Assembly: GCF_947498635.1 (NCBI RefSeq)
Contig: NZ_CANMKV010000013.1
Location: 45,613 to 109,612, forward strand
Length of the DNA stretch: 64,000 nucleotides
Direction of reading: 5' to 3'
Source of the DNA: an uncultured Microbulbifer sp.
GTDB lineage: Bacteria; Pseudomonadota; Gammaproteobacteria; Pseudomonadales; Cellvibrionaceae
Made by a program: the position numbers and the translations under genes. This document shows, piece by piece, positions 39,070 to 49,762 of this stretch. The notes under the pieces were generated by a model. That model was not told the DNA's origin. It ran no database searches and worked only from the letters and a program-made list of their open reading frames with translations. The number at the start of each line of letters is the position of its first letter. Position 1 is the first letter of the stretch.

Positions 39070-40476
39070 TTAGGTCTCCAGCCCCAATTTTTTCAATCGG
39101 TAACGCAGAGAACGAAAGCTAATCCCCAGTTTTTGAGCCGCAGCGGTGCGGTTCCAGCGGGTTTTGGTGAGGGCGTTTTCTATTGCCTCTTTTTCTATAT
39201 CCTGTAGAAACGCATCCAGGGAGTTGTACTGACTGGGATCAAAGCGGTTGGTATTTTCTAGCTGTTTTTGTGATAAGGGCTCCGTTATTGCCGTGGTGGC
39301 TAAAGCCTGTCTATCCTGCTGTTGTTCATCTCTTTCCAGCAAAAGGTCTTCACAACAAATTTCCTGTTGATCGCACAGAGTGAAAGCGCGCTCCAGGATA
39401 TTTTCTAGTTGACGCACATTACCGGGGAAAGGATAGTTTTGCAGAGCTGCCTGGGCATCTGTGGATATTTTGGGTGGTGTGACGCCTGAGTTATTAGCTA
39501 TGCGTTGCATAATCGCATTGATCAGTAGGGGGATGTCTTCGCTGCGCTCGCGCAGGGGCGGCGTTGAGATTTCGATGACATTGATGCGGTAGTAGAGGTC
39601 GCTGCGAAAGCGGCCTTCATTGACTTCCTTGGCCAGATCTTTGTGCGTTGCACTAAGAATACGCACATCAATGGGTATCTCCTGGCTTGCGCCGATAGGC
39701 CGAATTCGTTTTTCTTGTATGGCACGTAAGAGTTTTACCTGCATATCGAGAGGCAGGTCGGCCACTTCGTCGAGAAACAGGGTGCCGCCCTGGGCACTTT
39801 GTAGTAAGCCGGCTTGATCTTTGTGTGCGCCGGTAAAACTGCCTTTTTTGTGCCCGAAAAATTCACTTTCCATGAGCTCTGCGGGGATGGCACCACAATT
39901 GATGGGCACAAAAGGTTTATCTGCACGAGCCCCCTGGCTGTGGATAGCGCGAGCGGCCAGCTCCTTGCCGGAACCCGATTCACCACTGATATAGACCGGG
40001 GCATCACTGCGTGCGACCTTGCGGATTTGTTCGCGCAGCTTGTGCATATTATGTGCTTCGCCCAAAAGCAGCTGCTCAGAGTTTTTTCTCTGTTGGGGAT
40101 CGCGGTCACGGTTTAGGCGCAGGGCTAGCTGGGCGAGGTTGCGCAGCCGCTCCAGGTCTACGGGCTTGCTAACAAAATCGAAGGCGCCGAGTTTCAAGGC
40201 TTTAATGGCGGTATCCATATTGCCGTGGGCGGTGATTACCGCGACGGGTAGATCCCGGTGGATACCGCTACCGATATGCTCCACCAACTGCAGACCATCG
40301 CCATCGGGGAGGCGTAAGTCTGTGAGGCAGAAATCATAGCGATTTTCTGTGAGCAGGCGCTTCGCCTCTGCGAGGTTGGCGGCGGTGTGGCAGTCCACAT
40401 CCATGCGCTGCAGAGTGAGAGTGATTAGTTTGCAGATATCTGGTTCGTCGTCGACAACCAGGGCCAGAGGTAGCAT
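39070..40476 (-). CDS. pilR: Sigma54-dependent response regulator PilR
   Basis: 468 residues from the ATG at 40476. The receiver domain has Asp53 in CLTDLRLPDGDG. The AAA+ domain has Walker A GESGSGKE, the sigma54-contact loop GSFTGA (usual form in PilR) and Walker B GGTLFLDEVADL. A Fis-type helix-turn-helix ends the protein (RTAAAQKLGISFRSLRYRL). PilR activates major pilin transcription with sigma54 in Pseudomonas. The major pilin gene is not in this window. It is followed upstream by pilS on the same strand. Confidence 0.93.
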   Translation of the reverse strand: MLPLALVVDDEPDICKLITLTLQRMDVDCHTAANLAEAKRLLTENRYDFCLTDLRLPDGDGLQLVEHIGSGIHRDLPVAVITAHGNMDTAIKALKLGAFDFVSKPVDLERLRNLAQLALRLNRDRDPQQRKNSEQLLLGEAHNMHKLREQIRKVARSDAPVYISGESGSGKELAARAIHSQGARADKPFVPINCGAIPAELMESEFFGHKKGSFTGAHKDQAGLLQSAQGGTLFLDEVADLPLDMQVKLLRAIQEKRIRPIGASQEIPIDVRILSATHKDLAKEVNEGRFRSDLYYRINVIEISTPPLRERSEDIPLLINAIMQRIANNSGVTPPKISTDAQAALQNYPFPGNVRQLENILERAFTLCDQQEICCEDLLLERDEQQQDRQALATTAITEPLSQKQLENTNRFDPSQYNSLDAFLQDIEKEAIENALTKTRWNRTAAAQKLGISFRSLRYRLKKLGLET

Positions 40477-40605
40477 CAATTCTCTGTCTTTTCTTGTTGT
40501 TGAGATTATGGGCAAGAGTGCCGTTTTTGATTATGTCAGAAATTCTTTACGAATAATCCACTACATTTTGGGAAAAATTCCTGAGCAGAATCAAGTCACA
40601 CCGTT

Positions 40606-42186
40606 TTAGTGCGCGAATTCAACCCGGAAGCAGCTCCTGTCGTCGTCGCTGCGACAGTGGTAGATGTTCGCTTTGTTGGTTTCACAGAGCTCACGGGCAA
40701 TATATAAGCCGAGGCCACTGCCCTTATTACCGGTGGTAAAGAAGGGTTCAAAAACCTTATTGCGATTCTTCTGTGGAACCCCTGGGCCTTGGTCTTTCAC
40801 ATCCAGTTGGATACAGCCTCGCACTGGATTGTAGTACACACTGATTTCGGCCTGTCGCTTACCGGTGGCGGTCTGTGAGTGATATAAAGCGTTGTCAGTG
40901 AGGTTAGTCACAACCTGAGCCATTTGTGCGGCGTCAAACTTGGCACTAACAGGTTGTTTCGGTAAGTCGAGTTCAACACGGTCCGACTGGTCGGAGCCGG
41001 CGTTGTAGTCCTGGATTAGCTGCTGCAGCCAGCCACTCAAGTCGTGTTCCTGGGGATTTCCCGCTTGGCGGCGGGATAGCTGCATTACGTTTTCAATAAT
41101 CTGGTTTACCCGCTGGCTCTGCCTACAGATGATATCGGTAAGATGATGATCCTCTTCTTGCAGTTGAGAAGACTCGGATAATAGCTGTGCGGCGTGGCTG
41201 ATGGCGGATAGTGGGTTGCGGATTTCATGGGCGATTGATGCCGTGAGATGCCCGAGAGAGGCGAGCTTTAATTTCTGTGCGGCCTCGGCCAGCGTGCGAT
41301 TATCTTCCACAAACACCAGGGTACTACTACCGCTTTCATGCTCAAGCTTGGCAAAGTTGAGGTGCAGCTCGCTACCATTTTCTGCTTGCAGAAGGGGAGT
41401 ACCTGGCCCCCCATTGTTGCGCCATTGGCGAATCGATCGGCGTAAGTCACTCCCGGCTTTGCTATCGGTGTGTAGCTGCTCCCCCAGAAGTCGTCGGGCT
41501 GCCTGATTGATCAGCTCCGGTTGACTACTAGGGCCCACTACTAATACCCCGGTACCCATACGTTCGATAATTTGTTGAGCTAACCGCTGAAGGTGTGCCG
41601 CCTGTCGGCTCTGCTGGTCAGCGCGCAAATTGGCGCTGCGGATGCGAGCTGATAGGTATTGCAATGCACTCACTGTGGCAAACAGCAATAGGCCCAGGCC
41701 ACCGGCGGCGACAATGTCTTGGGAAGTCCCCTGACCCGAAATCAAGTTGTACAACTGCAGGCCGATTACTCCGATACTGGCCAGGGCCGCGAAGAAGGCA
41801 CTCATACGTCGGTCTAAGAGTATGGAGCCGATAGAGCAGTTAATGAGTAATAGGTAGCCGAGCCCGGAATTCAGACCGCCACTGGATTCAATTAACAGGA
41901 GAAAAACTAAAATATCGCAGGCCAGGATAATACCGATCTGACCCGTGCCCACTTGGTAGGCCTGCTGGCGTAGGAAAATAAGCCAGCCAAAATTAAGGAT
42001 GGAATACACCACAATCGTGTATAGAAATAATGCGGGGGCGTAATCTCCCAGGGCACCGGCGCCGATATCCGAATAGAAAACGCCCAATAACACCAAGGCG
42101 ATAGACAGTCGATAAATTGCGCAGATTCGCAATAGTTCGTGGTGCTGGAAAGAGGGGTGGGTATTGATATCGTTGGCGCTACTCAA
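40606..42186 (-). CDS. pilS: Sensor histidine kinase PilS
   Basis: 526 residues. The N-terminal half has about six membrane segments with very short loops, as in Pseudomonas PilS, which senses pilin in the membrane. A PAS-like region precedes the kinase core: His in SLGHLTASIAHEIRNPLSAI, Asn in TNLTDNALYHS, and DQGPGVP plus GSGLGLYIAREL. The start is TTG at 42186. It is divergent from nadE and upstream of pilR with a 129-base gap. Confidence 0.9.
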   Translation of the reverse strand: MSSANDINTHPSFQHHELLRICAIYRLSIALVLLGVFYSDIGAGALGDYAPALFLYTIVVYSILNFGWLIFLRQQAYQVGTGQIGIILACDILVFLLLIESSGGLNSGLGYLLLINCSIGSILLDRRMSAFFAALASIGVIGLQLYNLISGQGTSQDIVAAGGLGLLLFATVSALQYLSARIRSANLRADQQSRQAAHLQRLAQQIIERMGTGVLVVGPSSQPELINQAARRLLGEQLHTDSKAGSDLRRSIRQWRNNGGPGTPLLQAENGSELHLNFAKLEHESGSSTLVFVEDNRTLAEAAQKLKLASLGHLTASIAHEIRNPLSAISHAAQLLSESSQLQEEDHHLTDIICRQSQRVNQIIENVMQLSRRQAGNPQEHDLSGWLQQLIQDYNAGSDQSDRVELDLPKQPVSAKFDAAQMAQVVTNLTDNALYHSQTATGKRQAEISVYYNPVRGCIQLDVKDQGPGVPQKNRNKVFEPFFTTGNKGSGLGLYIARELCETNKANIYHCRSDDDRSCFRVEFAH

Positions 42187-42276
42187 GGTGGATTCCCGGT
42201 TTGTTGTTGTGGCGGGCCGCTGCCGATAGTATCCGCACAGGTTACAATGGCGGCCTGTCTTGTCCGAGGTTTAACA

Positions 42277-43905
42277 ATGTCTACTTTGCAGCTAGTACTG
42301 GCACAAATCAATTCTCTCGTGGGAGATATTCCGGGGAATACCGCCACTGTTATTGAGCTGGCGAACCGAGCTCATCGCGAGCTGGGTGCCGATCTGGTCC
42401 TGTTCCCCGAGTTGACTTTGTGCGGCTACTCTCCGGAGGATTTGCTACTGCGTCCAAGCATGCAGACCCGTATTGAAGCGGCGTTGGAGGCGCTAAAAGC
42501 AGTTCAGTTGCCCTGCGCAATTCTGGTCGGATATCCTCGCCAGCGGGATGGTAAGTTGTTCAATATGGCGGGCCTGATTGTCGGTGGCGAGTTGGTTGCC
42601 GAGTACGCGAAGCAGAAACTGCCGAACTATCAGGTCTTCGATGAGAAGCGCTATTTCACCAAAGGGACACAACCCTGCGTAGTGGAGATCAAGGGCATTC
42701 CCGTCGGGGTCAGTATTTGTGAGGATATCTGGCACCCAGAACCCCTGCAGGCGGCTGTTGAAGCCGGGGCCAAATTGATACTGAATATCAATGCCTCTCC
42801 CTTCCACCGGGGTAAGGCCGAACAGCGCCAAGCGTTATTGTTACGGCAGGCACGTGCCGTGCAAACACCCATTGTGTATGTGAACTGGTGTGGTGGTCAG
42901 GATGAGTTGGTTTTCGATGGCGGTTCCATGGCGGTGGACGCCCAGGGACAGGTGTGTGCCAGGGCGGAGGAATTTGCGGAGCAGCTGCTACCGGTATCGG
43001 TTTCCCGACAGAGTGGCGGAGTAACCCTGTTGCCAGGCGAGGTGGCGCCTCCCCTGGAAGACCTTGCTGCGGTTTACCAGGCGCTGGTATTGGGAGTACG
43101 GGACTACGTCAATAAGAATGGTTTTAACGGCGTTGTACTCGGGCTTTCCGGAGGGATTGATTCGGCGTTGACCCTGGCGATTGCGGTAGATGCCCTGGGT
43201 AAGGATCGGGTGGAGGCGGTGATGATGCCTTTCCGCTACACCTCGGATCTGAGTAAGAATGATGCCGCCGATCAGGCTCAACGCCTTGGGGTTGAATATC
43301 GGGAAATTGGTATCGAGCCGGTTTTTGATGCCTTTATGGGGGCGCTGGCAGAGGAGTTTGCCGGCAGGGACAGGGATACGACTGAGGAAAACCTGCAGGC
43401 GCGCTCTCGCGGTGTCCTACTGATGGCGATTTCTAACAAGAAGGGCGCCATGGTACTGACCACCGGTAACAAGAGCGAAATGGCGGTGGGCTACGCTACT
43501 TTATACGGCGATATGGTGGGCGGCTTTAATGCGTTGAAGGATGTCCCCAAGGTGCTGGTGTTTGAGTTGGCTCGCTACCGCAATACGGTATCGGCTGTGA
43601 TACCTGAGACCGTGATTACTCGGCCACCCAGTGCTGAGCTGGCGCCGGACCAAGCAGATACCGATAGCTTGCCACCCTACGAAGTTTTAGACGGGATTCT
43701 GCACCTCTACGTTGACTGGGACTACAGTGCGGAGCAGATTATCAGTCGGGGCTTTGAACGTAGTGTGGTGGAGCGGATTGTGCGCCTGGTGTCGCGCAAT
43801 GAGTATAAGCGCCGCCAGGCCGCTGTTGGTGTGCGGATATCCGAGCGGGGTTTCGGGCGGGATCGGCGCTATCCGATTACTAATGGCTGGAAGGCCGGCG
43901 AATAG
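42277..43905 (+). CDS. nadE: Glutamine-dependent NAD+ synthetase
   Basis: 542 residues from the ATG at 42277, preceded by GAGG; the longer opening from 42139 overlaps pilS. The N-terminal nitrilase domain supplies ammonia from glutamine, with the Glu-Lys-Cys triad in ELTLCGYSPEDLL, KLPNYQVFDEKRYF and VGVSICEDIWHPE. The C-terminal synthetase has the P-loop GLSGGIDSALT. It converts deamido-NAD to NAD. A terminator follows. Confidence 0.95.
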   Translation: MSTLQLVLAQINSLVGDIPGNTATVIELANRAHRELGADLVLFPELTLCGYSPEDLLLRPSMQTRIEAALEALKAVQLPCAILVGYPRQRDGKLFNMAGLIVGGELVAEYAKQKLPNYQVFDEKRYFTKGTQPCVVEIKGIPVGVSICEDIWHPEPLQAAVEAGAKLILNINASPFHRGKAEQRQALLLRQARAVQTPIVYVNWCGGQDELVFDGGSMAVDAQGQVCARAEEFAEQLLPVSVSRQSGGVTLLPGEVAPPLEDLAAVYQALVLGVRDYVNKNGFNGVVLGLSGGIDSALTLAIAVDALGKDRVEAVMMPFRYTSDLSKNDAADQAQRLGVEYREIGIEPVFDAFMGALAEEFAGRDRDTTEENLQARSRGVLLMAISNKKGAMVLTTGNKSEMAVGYATLYGDMVGGFNALKDVPKVLVFELARYRNTVSAVIPETVITRPPSAELAPDQADTDSLPPYEVLDGILHLYVDWDYSAEQIISRGFERSVVERIVRLVSRNEYKRRQAAVGVRISERGFGRDRRYPITNGWKAGE

Positions 43906-43915
43906 GTTCGTGCAC

Positions 43916-43950
43916 AATGTAAAACGGCGCCTTTGGCGCCGTTTTACATT
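43916..43950. terminator. Bidirectional intrinsic terminator
   Basis: Perfect 16-bp stem with a TTT loop: AATGTAAAACGGCGCC paired with GGCGCCGTTTTACATT, between convergent nadE and bamD. Confidence 0.9.
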
Positions 43951-43962
43951 AAAGGTAGGAAA

Positions 43963-44895
43963 TTACATCAGCTCCGGGGGGAGAGGAGCTTCACCGCGAT
44001 TGTACTCGGGGTTGTATAGCTCGCGGCTGTCGAAGCCCTTTGGATCTGACTTCTCAAACAGGCCAAGGGTTACTCGGTGCACCATACTGCGACCGCTAGC
44101 CCCTTTGAAAAAGGCGTAGTTGAAAGTGCCATCTTTTTTGAAGGCCGGGTGATTTGGGTAGTTATTGCGCAATACATCCAGAGCATTGGACTCCAGTTCC
44201 GGCATTTCCATCAGGTGATAGCCCTGTACCATGACGGCGAGGGCATCTGGTACGGCCGGGGTTTGCTGGAAGTTTTCCACAACGTAGCGACCGCGGTTCG
44301 CTGCAGCGAGGTAGGCACCGCGTTTAAAGTAGTAGTTGGCGACGTGGATTTCGTAGCGGGCTAGCAGGTTGCGCAAGTGAATCATGCGTTTCTGGGCATC
44401 CGCAGCGTAGCGGCTCTCCGGATAGCGGGCCATCAGCTGGGAAAAGTAGGCAAAGGATTCGCGTGCCGAGCCGGGATCACGATTGGTCAGGTCGGTGGGC
44501 ATAAAGCGCTCAAACAGGCCCGCGCCCTCGGTGAAAGAGGAGAGCCCTTTCATGTAATAGGCGTAATCGACGTTGCGATGTTGCGGGTGCAGGCGGATAA
44601 AACGGTCTGCGGCAGCAATGGCAGCATCGTTTTCGTAATTGCGATAATAGGCGTAGATCAGCTCCAATTGGGCCTGTTCGGCGTAGTTACCGAAGGGGAA
44701 GTTGTCTTCCAGGGCCCGCAGGTTCTTGATCGCCAGGTCCCACTGGCTGGTGCGCAACTGCCGCTGTGCAGCTTCGTAAAAGGCCTGTTCAGTGCGGTTG
44801 CCGGTGGGCAGCCCCTCTTCTGAATCGTCGGTGTTGGCGCAGGCAACCAATATTGCGGACACCAAGGCCAGCAACAGCATTTTCCAGGCTTGCAT
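43963..44895 (-). CDS. bamD: Outer membrane assembly lipoprotein BamD
   Basis: 310 residues from the ATG at 44895, preceded by GAGGGG. The lipoprotein signal is [13 protein letters not shown], so it is processed by LspA and anchored in the outer membrane. TPR-like helices follow: [59 protein letters not shown]. BamD joins BamA in inserting beta-barrel proteins. It is divergent from rluD, the standard bamD/rluD/pgeF/clpB neighbourhood. Confidence 0.95.
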   Translation of the reverse strand: MQAWKMLLLALVSAILVACANTDDSEEGLPTGNRTEQAFYEAAQRQLRTSQWDLAIKNLRALEDNFPFGNYAEQAQLELIYAYYRNYENDAAIAAADRFIRLHPQHRNVDYAYYMKGLSSFTEGAGLFERFMPTDLTNRDPGSARESFAYFSQLMARYPESRYAADAQKRMIHLRNLLARYEIHVANYYFKRGAYLAAANRGRYVVENFQQTPAVPDALAVMVQGYHLMEMPELESNALDVLRNNYPNHPAFKKDGTFNYAFFKGASGRSMVHRVTLGLFEKSDPKGFDSRELYNPEYNRGEAPLPPELM

Positions 44896-45013
44896 AGCCC
44901 CTCGCTCTATCATTCTCACACTCTACCTTATTAAACTATCCACCAAGATTAATCTGGCGCTCCAGACATTTAACCACAGTCCCGGAGCTGCCCAAAGTAT
45001 TTGCAATTGTTTA

Positions 45014-45970
45014 ATGAATGACCACCTAAAACTCGATATTGAAGTTCCGGCCAATATGGCTGGTCGAAGATTAGACCAAGCAGCGGCCGAATTAATTCCC
45101 GATTATTCCCGTGCACGCCTGCAATCCTGGATCAAGGGCGGCCAGCTCACCTTAAACGGCGCTACCGCTAAGCCCAAGGATAAGCTATTTGGCGGTGAGC
45201 AGCTCAGTCTTCGCGCGGAGCTGGAGGTTCAGGGGAGCTGGATTGCTCAACCTCTGGATCTGGAAATCCTCTATGAGGATGAAAGCCTCATAGTGGTCAA
45301 CAAGCCCGCAGGCTTGGTGGTCCACCCGGCTGCAGGCAATCCGGATGGCACCCTGTTAAACGGCCTGCTCCACCACTGCCCATCCCAGGAGAAAATTCCT
45401 CGCGCGGGTATTGTTCACCGCCTCGACAAGGATACCAGTGGCTTGATGGTGGTAGCTAAGACCCTGCCGGCACAAGTGCATCTCGTGGACCAGCTGAAAC
45501 AGAGAACGGTCAGTCGACAGTACGATGCCCTGGTTCAAGGCTATATCACCAAGGCCGGACGCGTCGAGGCCCCTATTGGCCGGCATCGACAGAACCGCCT
45601 GAAAATGACGGTGTTGGATTTTGGCGGCAAAGAAGCCATAACCCATTACCAGGTTCGGCAGCGTTATCGGGCCCAGACATTACTGCGCTGTAAGCTTGAA
45701 ACCGGGCGCACACACCAGATACGCGTGCATATGGCCCACATTCGTCATCCTCTGGTGGGTGACCCTCTGTATGGGGGACGAGCGAAATTGCCCGCTGAGG
45801 CCACGGGGGAGCTTATCCAGGCCCTGCAGAGCTTCCCTCGCCAAGCGCTACATGCGGCGGAACTGGCCCTTATTCACCCGTCTAGTGGGGAAAAAATGCA
45901 CTGGTGTGCTCCCATGCCAGCGGATATGCTGGCGCTGCTCGATCTTCTCGACAGGGATCAAGTCGAGTGA
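45014..45970 (+). CDS. rluD: 23S rRNA pseudouridine synthase RluD
   Basis: 318 residues from the ATG at 45014 (MNDHLKLDIEVP). An S4 RNA-binding domain covers residues about 17-75 (GRRLDQAAAELIPDYSRARL). The RluA-type catalytic motif is HRLDKDTSGLMVVAK with catalytic Asp138. It makes pseudouridines 1911, 1915 and 1917 of helix 69 in E. coli. The ribosome-binding site is weak. Confidence 0.95.
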   Translation: MNDHLKLDIEVPANMAGRRLDQAAAELIPDYSRARLQSWIKGGQLTLNGATAKPKDKLFGGEQLSLRAELEVQGSWIAQPLDLEILYEDESLIVVNKPAGLVVHPAAGNPDGTLLNGLLHHCPSQEKIPRAGIVHRLDKDTSGLMVVAKTLPAQVHLVDQLKQRTVSRQYDALVQGYITKAGRVEAPIGRHRQNRLKMTVLDFGGKEAITHYQVRQRYRAQTLLRCKLETGRTHQIRVHMAHIRHPLVGDPLYGGRAKLPAEATGELIQALQSFPRQALHAAELALIHPSSGEKMHWCAPMPADMLALLDLLDRDQVE

Positions 45971-46052
45971 TCACCGGTGGACAAAGAGCCACTTGAAGCG
46001 GCGTGGGTATCCTGACACCCGCGCCGCAACACCTATGCAAAGCAGAAAACGC

Positions 46053-46823
46053 ATGTCCATTGACCATTACCTGACCCCCTCTTGGCCTGCACCAGCCCGG
46101 GTGCATGCGGCAACGACCCTGCGCAGTGGCGGCGCCAGTTCCGGGCCTTTTAGTCAGTTTAATCTTGGCGCTCATGTCGGTGATGAGGAGTCAAGGGTCC
46201 AGGCCAACCGGCGACAACTGTTGGAGGAGCAGAAGCTGCCCGCAGAACCCCAGTGGCTGGAGCAGATACACAGCGACAGGGTTATCGAGGCCCAGAGCGA
46301 TGGGCTGGTCCGCACAGCCGATGCCAGCTTCAGCAGCGATAGCGGAGTTGTGTGTGCGGTTCTTACCGCAGACTGCCTACCGGTGCTTCTTTGCAATAAG
46401 TCGGGGACCAAGGTGGCGGCGGCGCATGGGGGATGGCGGGGTTTGGCCGGAGGCATCCTGCGCAACACCATTGCCGCACTGGATTGCGAGCCGCAGGAAC
46501 TGCTGGTTTGGCTCGGGCCTGCGATTGGCCCTGAGGCTTTTGAGACGGGGGTCGATGTTTTGGAGGTCTTCTTTGAGAAGGCTCTGAGTGGCGCGCACAC
46601 TGAGGCGATAGCCCAGTGTTTTCGTCCCCACAGTGAGAAACCTTTGCACTTTCTCGCCGATATCTACGCCCTGGCTCGGGCCGAGTTAGCCGAGCTCGGT
46701 GTGGAGAATATTTATGGCGGTGAGCACTGTACATTCAGCGAAAACGAGCGCTTTTTTTCCTATCGTAGGGAAAAAACCACCGGTCGTATGGCTTCACTGA
46801 TTTGGTTGGCCGGTAATGAGTAA
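46053..46823 (+). CDS. pgeF: Peptidoglycan editing factor PgeF (YfiH family)
   Basis: 256 residues from the ATG at 46053; an in-frame ATG at 46035 is possible and neither has a good ribosome-binding site. Metal-site motifs are LEQIHSDRV, TADCLPVLL and AAAHGGWRGLAGGI. The family was once called multicopper polyphenol oxidase. It is now linked to purine nucleoside chemistry and to keeping L-Ser out of muropeptides in E. coli. Standing between rluD and clpB is the conserved position. Confidence 0.92.
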   Translation: MSIDHYLTPSWPAPARVHAATTLRSGGASSGPFSQFNLGAHVGDEESRVQANRRQLLEEQKLPAEPQWLEQIHSDRVIEAQSDGLVRTADASFSSDSGVVCAVLTADCLPVLLCNKSGTKVAAAHGGWRGLAGGILRNTIAALDCEPQELLVWLGPAIGPEAFETGVDVLEVFFEKALSGAHTEAIAQCFRPHSEKPLHFLADIYALARAELAELGVENIYGGEHCTFSENERFFSYRREKTTGRMASLIWLAGNE

Positions 46824-47158
46824 ATAAGCGCCGCTGAGTGACGATTGCTGTCAATCGTTAAATCGCACTGCACTTACTATTTTGTATAGGCCATTTGTGT
46901 AATGGGATTAGGTGCGGCCCGCAGTTGGGGCTCTCTCCGCATAATTCAAGATGAGTTGGGCACTAAAGAATACCTTGATAGCGAATAGTTTCGCACGCCA
47001 GGGAATTTTGTCGGAAATTCCCACCAATTGATTTAAATCATTGAAAACCTTCCCCTCGCCCCTATTTTAATGGTCATCACTACACTGAAGGCGTGGCGCC
47101 CACAGGTTGCTATCGACGCAGTGCTACACAATATTCCCGAGTAGGAGAGGTTGCATTC
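46824..47158 (+). other. Intergenic region before clpB with inverted repeats
   Basis: No gene seen. It contains the hairpins ACGATTG-CTGT-CAATCGT (46841-46858), GCGAA-TAGT-TTCGC (46981-46994) and GGGAATTT-TGTCGG-AAATTCCC (47001-47022). The last lies just upstream of the heat-shock-type promoter and could be an operator. Confidence 0.4.
47041..47066 (+). promoter_or_regulatory. Candidate sigma32 (heat-shock) promoter of clpB
   Basis: TTGAAA, a 12-base spacer and CCCCTATT resemble the RpoH consensus CTTGAAA-N11-16-CCCATNT. It lies 93 bases before the clpB ATG. clpB is RpoH-controlled in E. coli. Confidence 0.6.
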
Positions 47159-49762
47159 ATGCGTATAGACCGAATGACAAACCCGCTGCAGGCAGCTTTT
47201 GCCGATGCGCAATCACTGGCCGTTGGCAAAGACCACAATCAAATATACCCAGAACATTTGTTGCTGGCGCTGCTCAACCAGAACAACGGCAGCGTCCCCG
47301 CATTTTTATCCCAGGCGGGTTTTAACCTAAATGGTTTGCGCAATGATCTGGCTAAGCGACTGGATAATCTGCCGACCATCAGCTCCCCCACCGGCGATGT
47401 GGGAATGTCACAGGAGCTGATGCGCTTGATGAATCTCACCGATAAAAAAGCGCAAAAAAATGGTGATAGCTTTATCTCCAGTGAGACCGTCTTGCTTGCG
47501 GCGTTTGATTCCGCGGCGGGGGAAATTTCCAAAATACTCAACGCCAATGGCGATCTGAAACAATTAGAGGCGGCAATACAAAAAGTGCGCGGCGACGAAA
47601 AAGTTGACGATCCCAATGCGGAAGAGGCGCGCCAAGCACTGGATAAGTACACGCTGGATCTCACTGAACGTGCGATAGCCGGCAAGCTCGATCCGGTGAT
47701 AGGCCGCGATGATGAAATTCGCCGTACCATCCAGGTGCTTCAGCGTCGCACCAAAAATAATCCGGTGCTGATCGGGGAACCCGGCGTAGGCAAAACAGCG
47801 ATTGTCGAGGGGCTCGCCCAGCGAATCGTCAATGGCGAAGTGCCTGAAGGTCTTAAGGATAAACGCCTGCTTTCCCTAGATCTGGGGGCCCTGTTGGCGG
47901 GAGCCAAATTCCGTGGTGAGTTTGAAGAGCGCCTGAAAGCGGTGCTCAATGAACTGTCCAAGCAGGAAGGCCGGATCATTCTCTTTATTGATGAGCTGCA
48001 CACCATGGTGGGCGCCGGTAAAGCGGAAGGTGCCATGGATGCCGGCAACATGCTCAAGCCAGCATTGGCGCGCGGTGAGCTGCACTGTGTCGGTGCCACT
48101 ACTCTGGATGAATATCGCAAGTACATCGAAAAAGACGCGGCCCTGGAGCGTCGCTTCCAAAAAGTATTGGTGGATGAGCCCACAGAGGAAGATACCATTG
48201 CGATCTTGCGTGGATTGAAGGAGCGCTACGAGGTCCATCACGGTGTAGATATCACCGACTCGGCAATTATTGCCGCCACTAAATTGTCCCAGCGCTATAT
48301 CACCGATCGCCAGCTGCCCGATAAGGCCATCGACTTGATCGATGAAGCCGCCAGTCGTATCCGCATGGAAATAGATTCCAAGCCTGAGTCCATGGATAAG
48401 TTAGAGCGCCGTCTTATTCAGCTAAAAATTGAGCGGGAGGCGGTAAAAAAAGATAAGGGTGATGAGGCCACACAGAAACGATTGGCCAAGTTGGAGGAGG
48501 AAATTCACCTGCTGGAAAAAGAATATTCCGACCTCGAAGAAGTGTGGAAAGCGGAGAAATCCCAGCTCGCCGGCAGTCACGACTTAAAGGAAAAGCTGGA
48601 GCAGGCCAAACTGGATATGGAATCGGCGCGCCGTGCCGGTGACCTTACGCGCATGTCGGAGTTGCAGTACGGCGTGATTCCCCAGCTGGAACAACAGCTA
48701 AAATCTGCTGCCACTGCAGATGTTGGTGAAGAGCCGCGCCTACTGCGCAACCGTGTCACCGATGAAGAAGTGGCCGAAGTCGTTTCCCGATGGACCGGCA
48801 TTCCCGTTTCCAAAATGCTGGAAGGTGAGCGGGAAAAACTGTTGCGTATGGAGGACGAGTTACACAGGCGTGTGATCGGGCAGGGTGAAGCTGTGGAAGC
48901 TGTAGCCAATGCTGTGCGTCGCTCACGCGCGGGTCTCGCCGATCCAAATCGCCCAAATGGTTCCTTCCTTTTCCTTGGGCCCACCGGGGTCGGTAAGACG
49001 GAACTGTGCAAGGCGTTGGCGCAATTTCTCTTTGACACTGAAGATGCCATGGTGCGCATCGATATGTCAGAATTTATGGAGAAACACTCGGTGGCCCGTC
49101 TGATTGGTGCCCCTCCCGGCTATGTGGGATACGAGGAGGGCGGTTACCTGACCGAAGCCGTGCGACGCAAGCCGTACTCGGTAGTCCTGCTCGATGAGGT
49201 GGAGAAGGCGCATCCGGATGTTTTCAATATTCTTCTACAAGTGCTCGACGACGGTCGTCTGACCGATGGCCAGGGGCGCACTGTGGACTTCCGCAATACC
49301 GTTGTGGTGATGACGTCGAACCTGGGCTCGGACCTGATCCAGAAGTTTGCCAGTGCCACGAATGGCGATGACCTGGATGCCGAAATTCGTTACCGCCAGA
49401 TGAAAAATGCGGTAATGGAGGTCGTTGGCACCCACTTCCGTCCAGAGTTTATCAACCGTATTGATGAGGTGGTGGTGTTCCATCCGCTGGACAAGGCGGA
49501 AGTGCGTTCTATTGCAGAAATTCAATTGCGCCAGTTGTGTCGTCGCCTCAGCGAACGCGATCTGAAGCTAGAGGTTTCCGAGGCTCTGCTGGATAAGCTC
49601 GCAGAGGTGGGTTTTGACCCGGTGTACGGCGCGCGCCCCCTTAAACGCGCCATCCAGATCTGGCTGGAAAATCCGCTGGCGCAAGATGTACTCGCTGGAA
49701 AATTTACTCCCGGAACTACCATCCATGCAGATGTGGAAGGTGATCGGGCGGTATTCCGCTGA
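47159..49762 (+). CDS. clpB: ATP-dependent disaggregase ClpB
   Basis: 867 residues from the ATG at 47159 ([11 protein letters not shown]), preceded by AGGAGAGG. Clp N-domain repeats, first AAA+ module with Walker [14 protein letters not shown], a long coiled-coil middle domain (residues about 410-525) and a second module with [14 protein letters not shown]. It works with DnaK to rescue aggregated proteins. An internal in-frame start, as in E. coli ClpB-short, was not assessed. Confidence 0.96.
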   Translation: MRIDRMTNPLQAAFADAQSLAVGKDHNQIYPEHLLLALLNQNNGSVPAFLSQAGFNLNGLRNDLAKRLDNLPTISSPTGDVGMSQELMRLMNLTDKKAQKNGDSFISSETVLLAAFDSAAGEISKILNANGDLKQLEAAIQKVRGDEKVDDPNAEEARQALDKYTLDLTERAIAGKLDPVIGRDDEIRRTIQVLQRRTKNNPVLIGEPGVGKTAIVEGLAQRIVNGEVPEGLKDKRLLSLDLGALLAGAKFRGEFEERLKAVLNELSKQEGRIILFIDELHTMVGAGKAEGAMDAGNMLKPALARGELHCVGATTLDEYRKYIEKDAALERRFQKVLVDEPTEEDTIAILRGLKERYEVHHGVDITDSAIIAATKLSQRYITDRQLPDKAIDLIDEAASRIRMEIDSKPESMDKLERRLIQLKIEREAVKKDKGDEATQKRLAKLEEEIHLLEKEYSDLEEVWKAEKSQLAGSHDLKEKLEQAKLDMESARRAGDLTRMSELQYGVIPQLEQQLKSAATADVGEEPRLLRNRVTDEEVAEVVSRWTGIPVSKMLEGEREKLLRMEDELHRRVIGQGEAVEAVANAVRRSRAGLADPNRPNGSFLFLGPTGVGKTELCKALAQFLFDTEDAMVRIDMSEFMEKHSVARLIGAPPGYVGYEEGGYLTEAVRRKPYSVVLLDEVEKAHPDVFNILLQVLDDGRLTDGQGRTVDFRNTVVVMTSNLGSDLIQKFASATNGDDLDAEIRYRQMKNAVMEVVGTHFRPEFINRIDEVVVFHPLDKAEVRSIAEIQLRQLCRRLSERDLKLEVSEALLDKLAEVGFDPVYGARPLKRAIQIWLENPLAQDVLAGKFTPGTTIHADVEGDRAVFR

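Noticed and set aside
39830..39860. Altered sigma54 contact loop in PilR (GSFTGA in place of GAFTGA)
   Set aside because: As I recall, PilR proteins of Pseudomonas have the same GSFTGA, so it is normal for the family.
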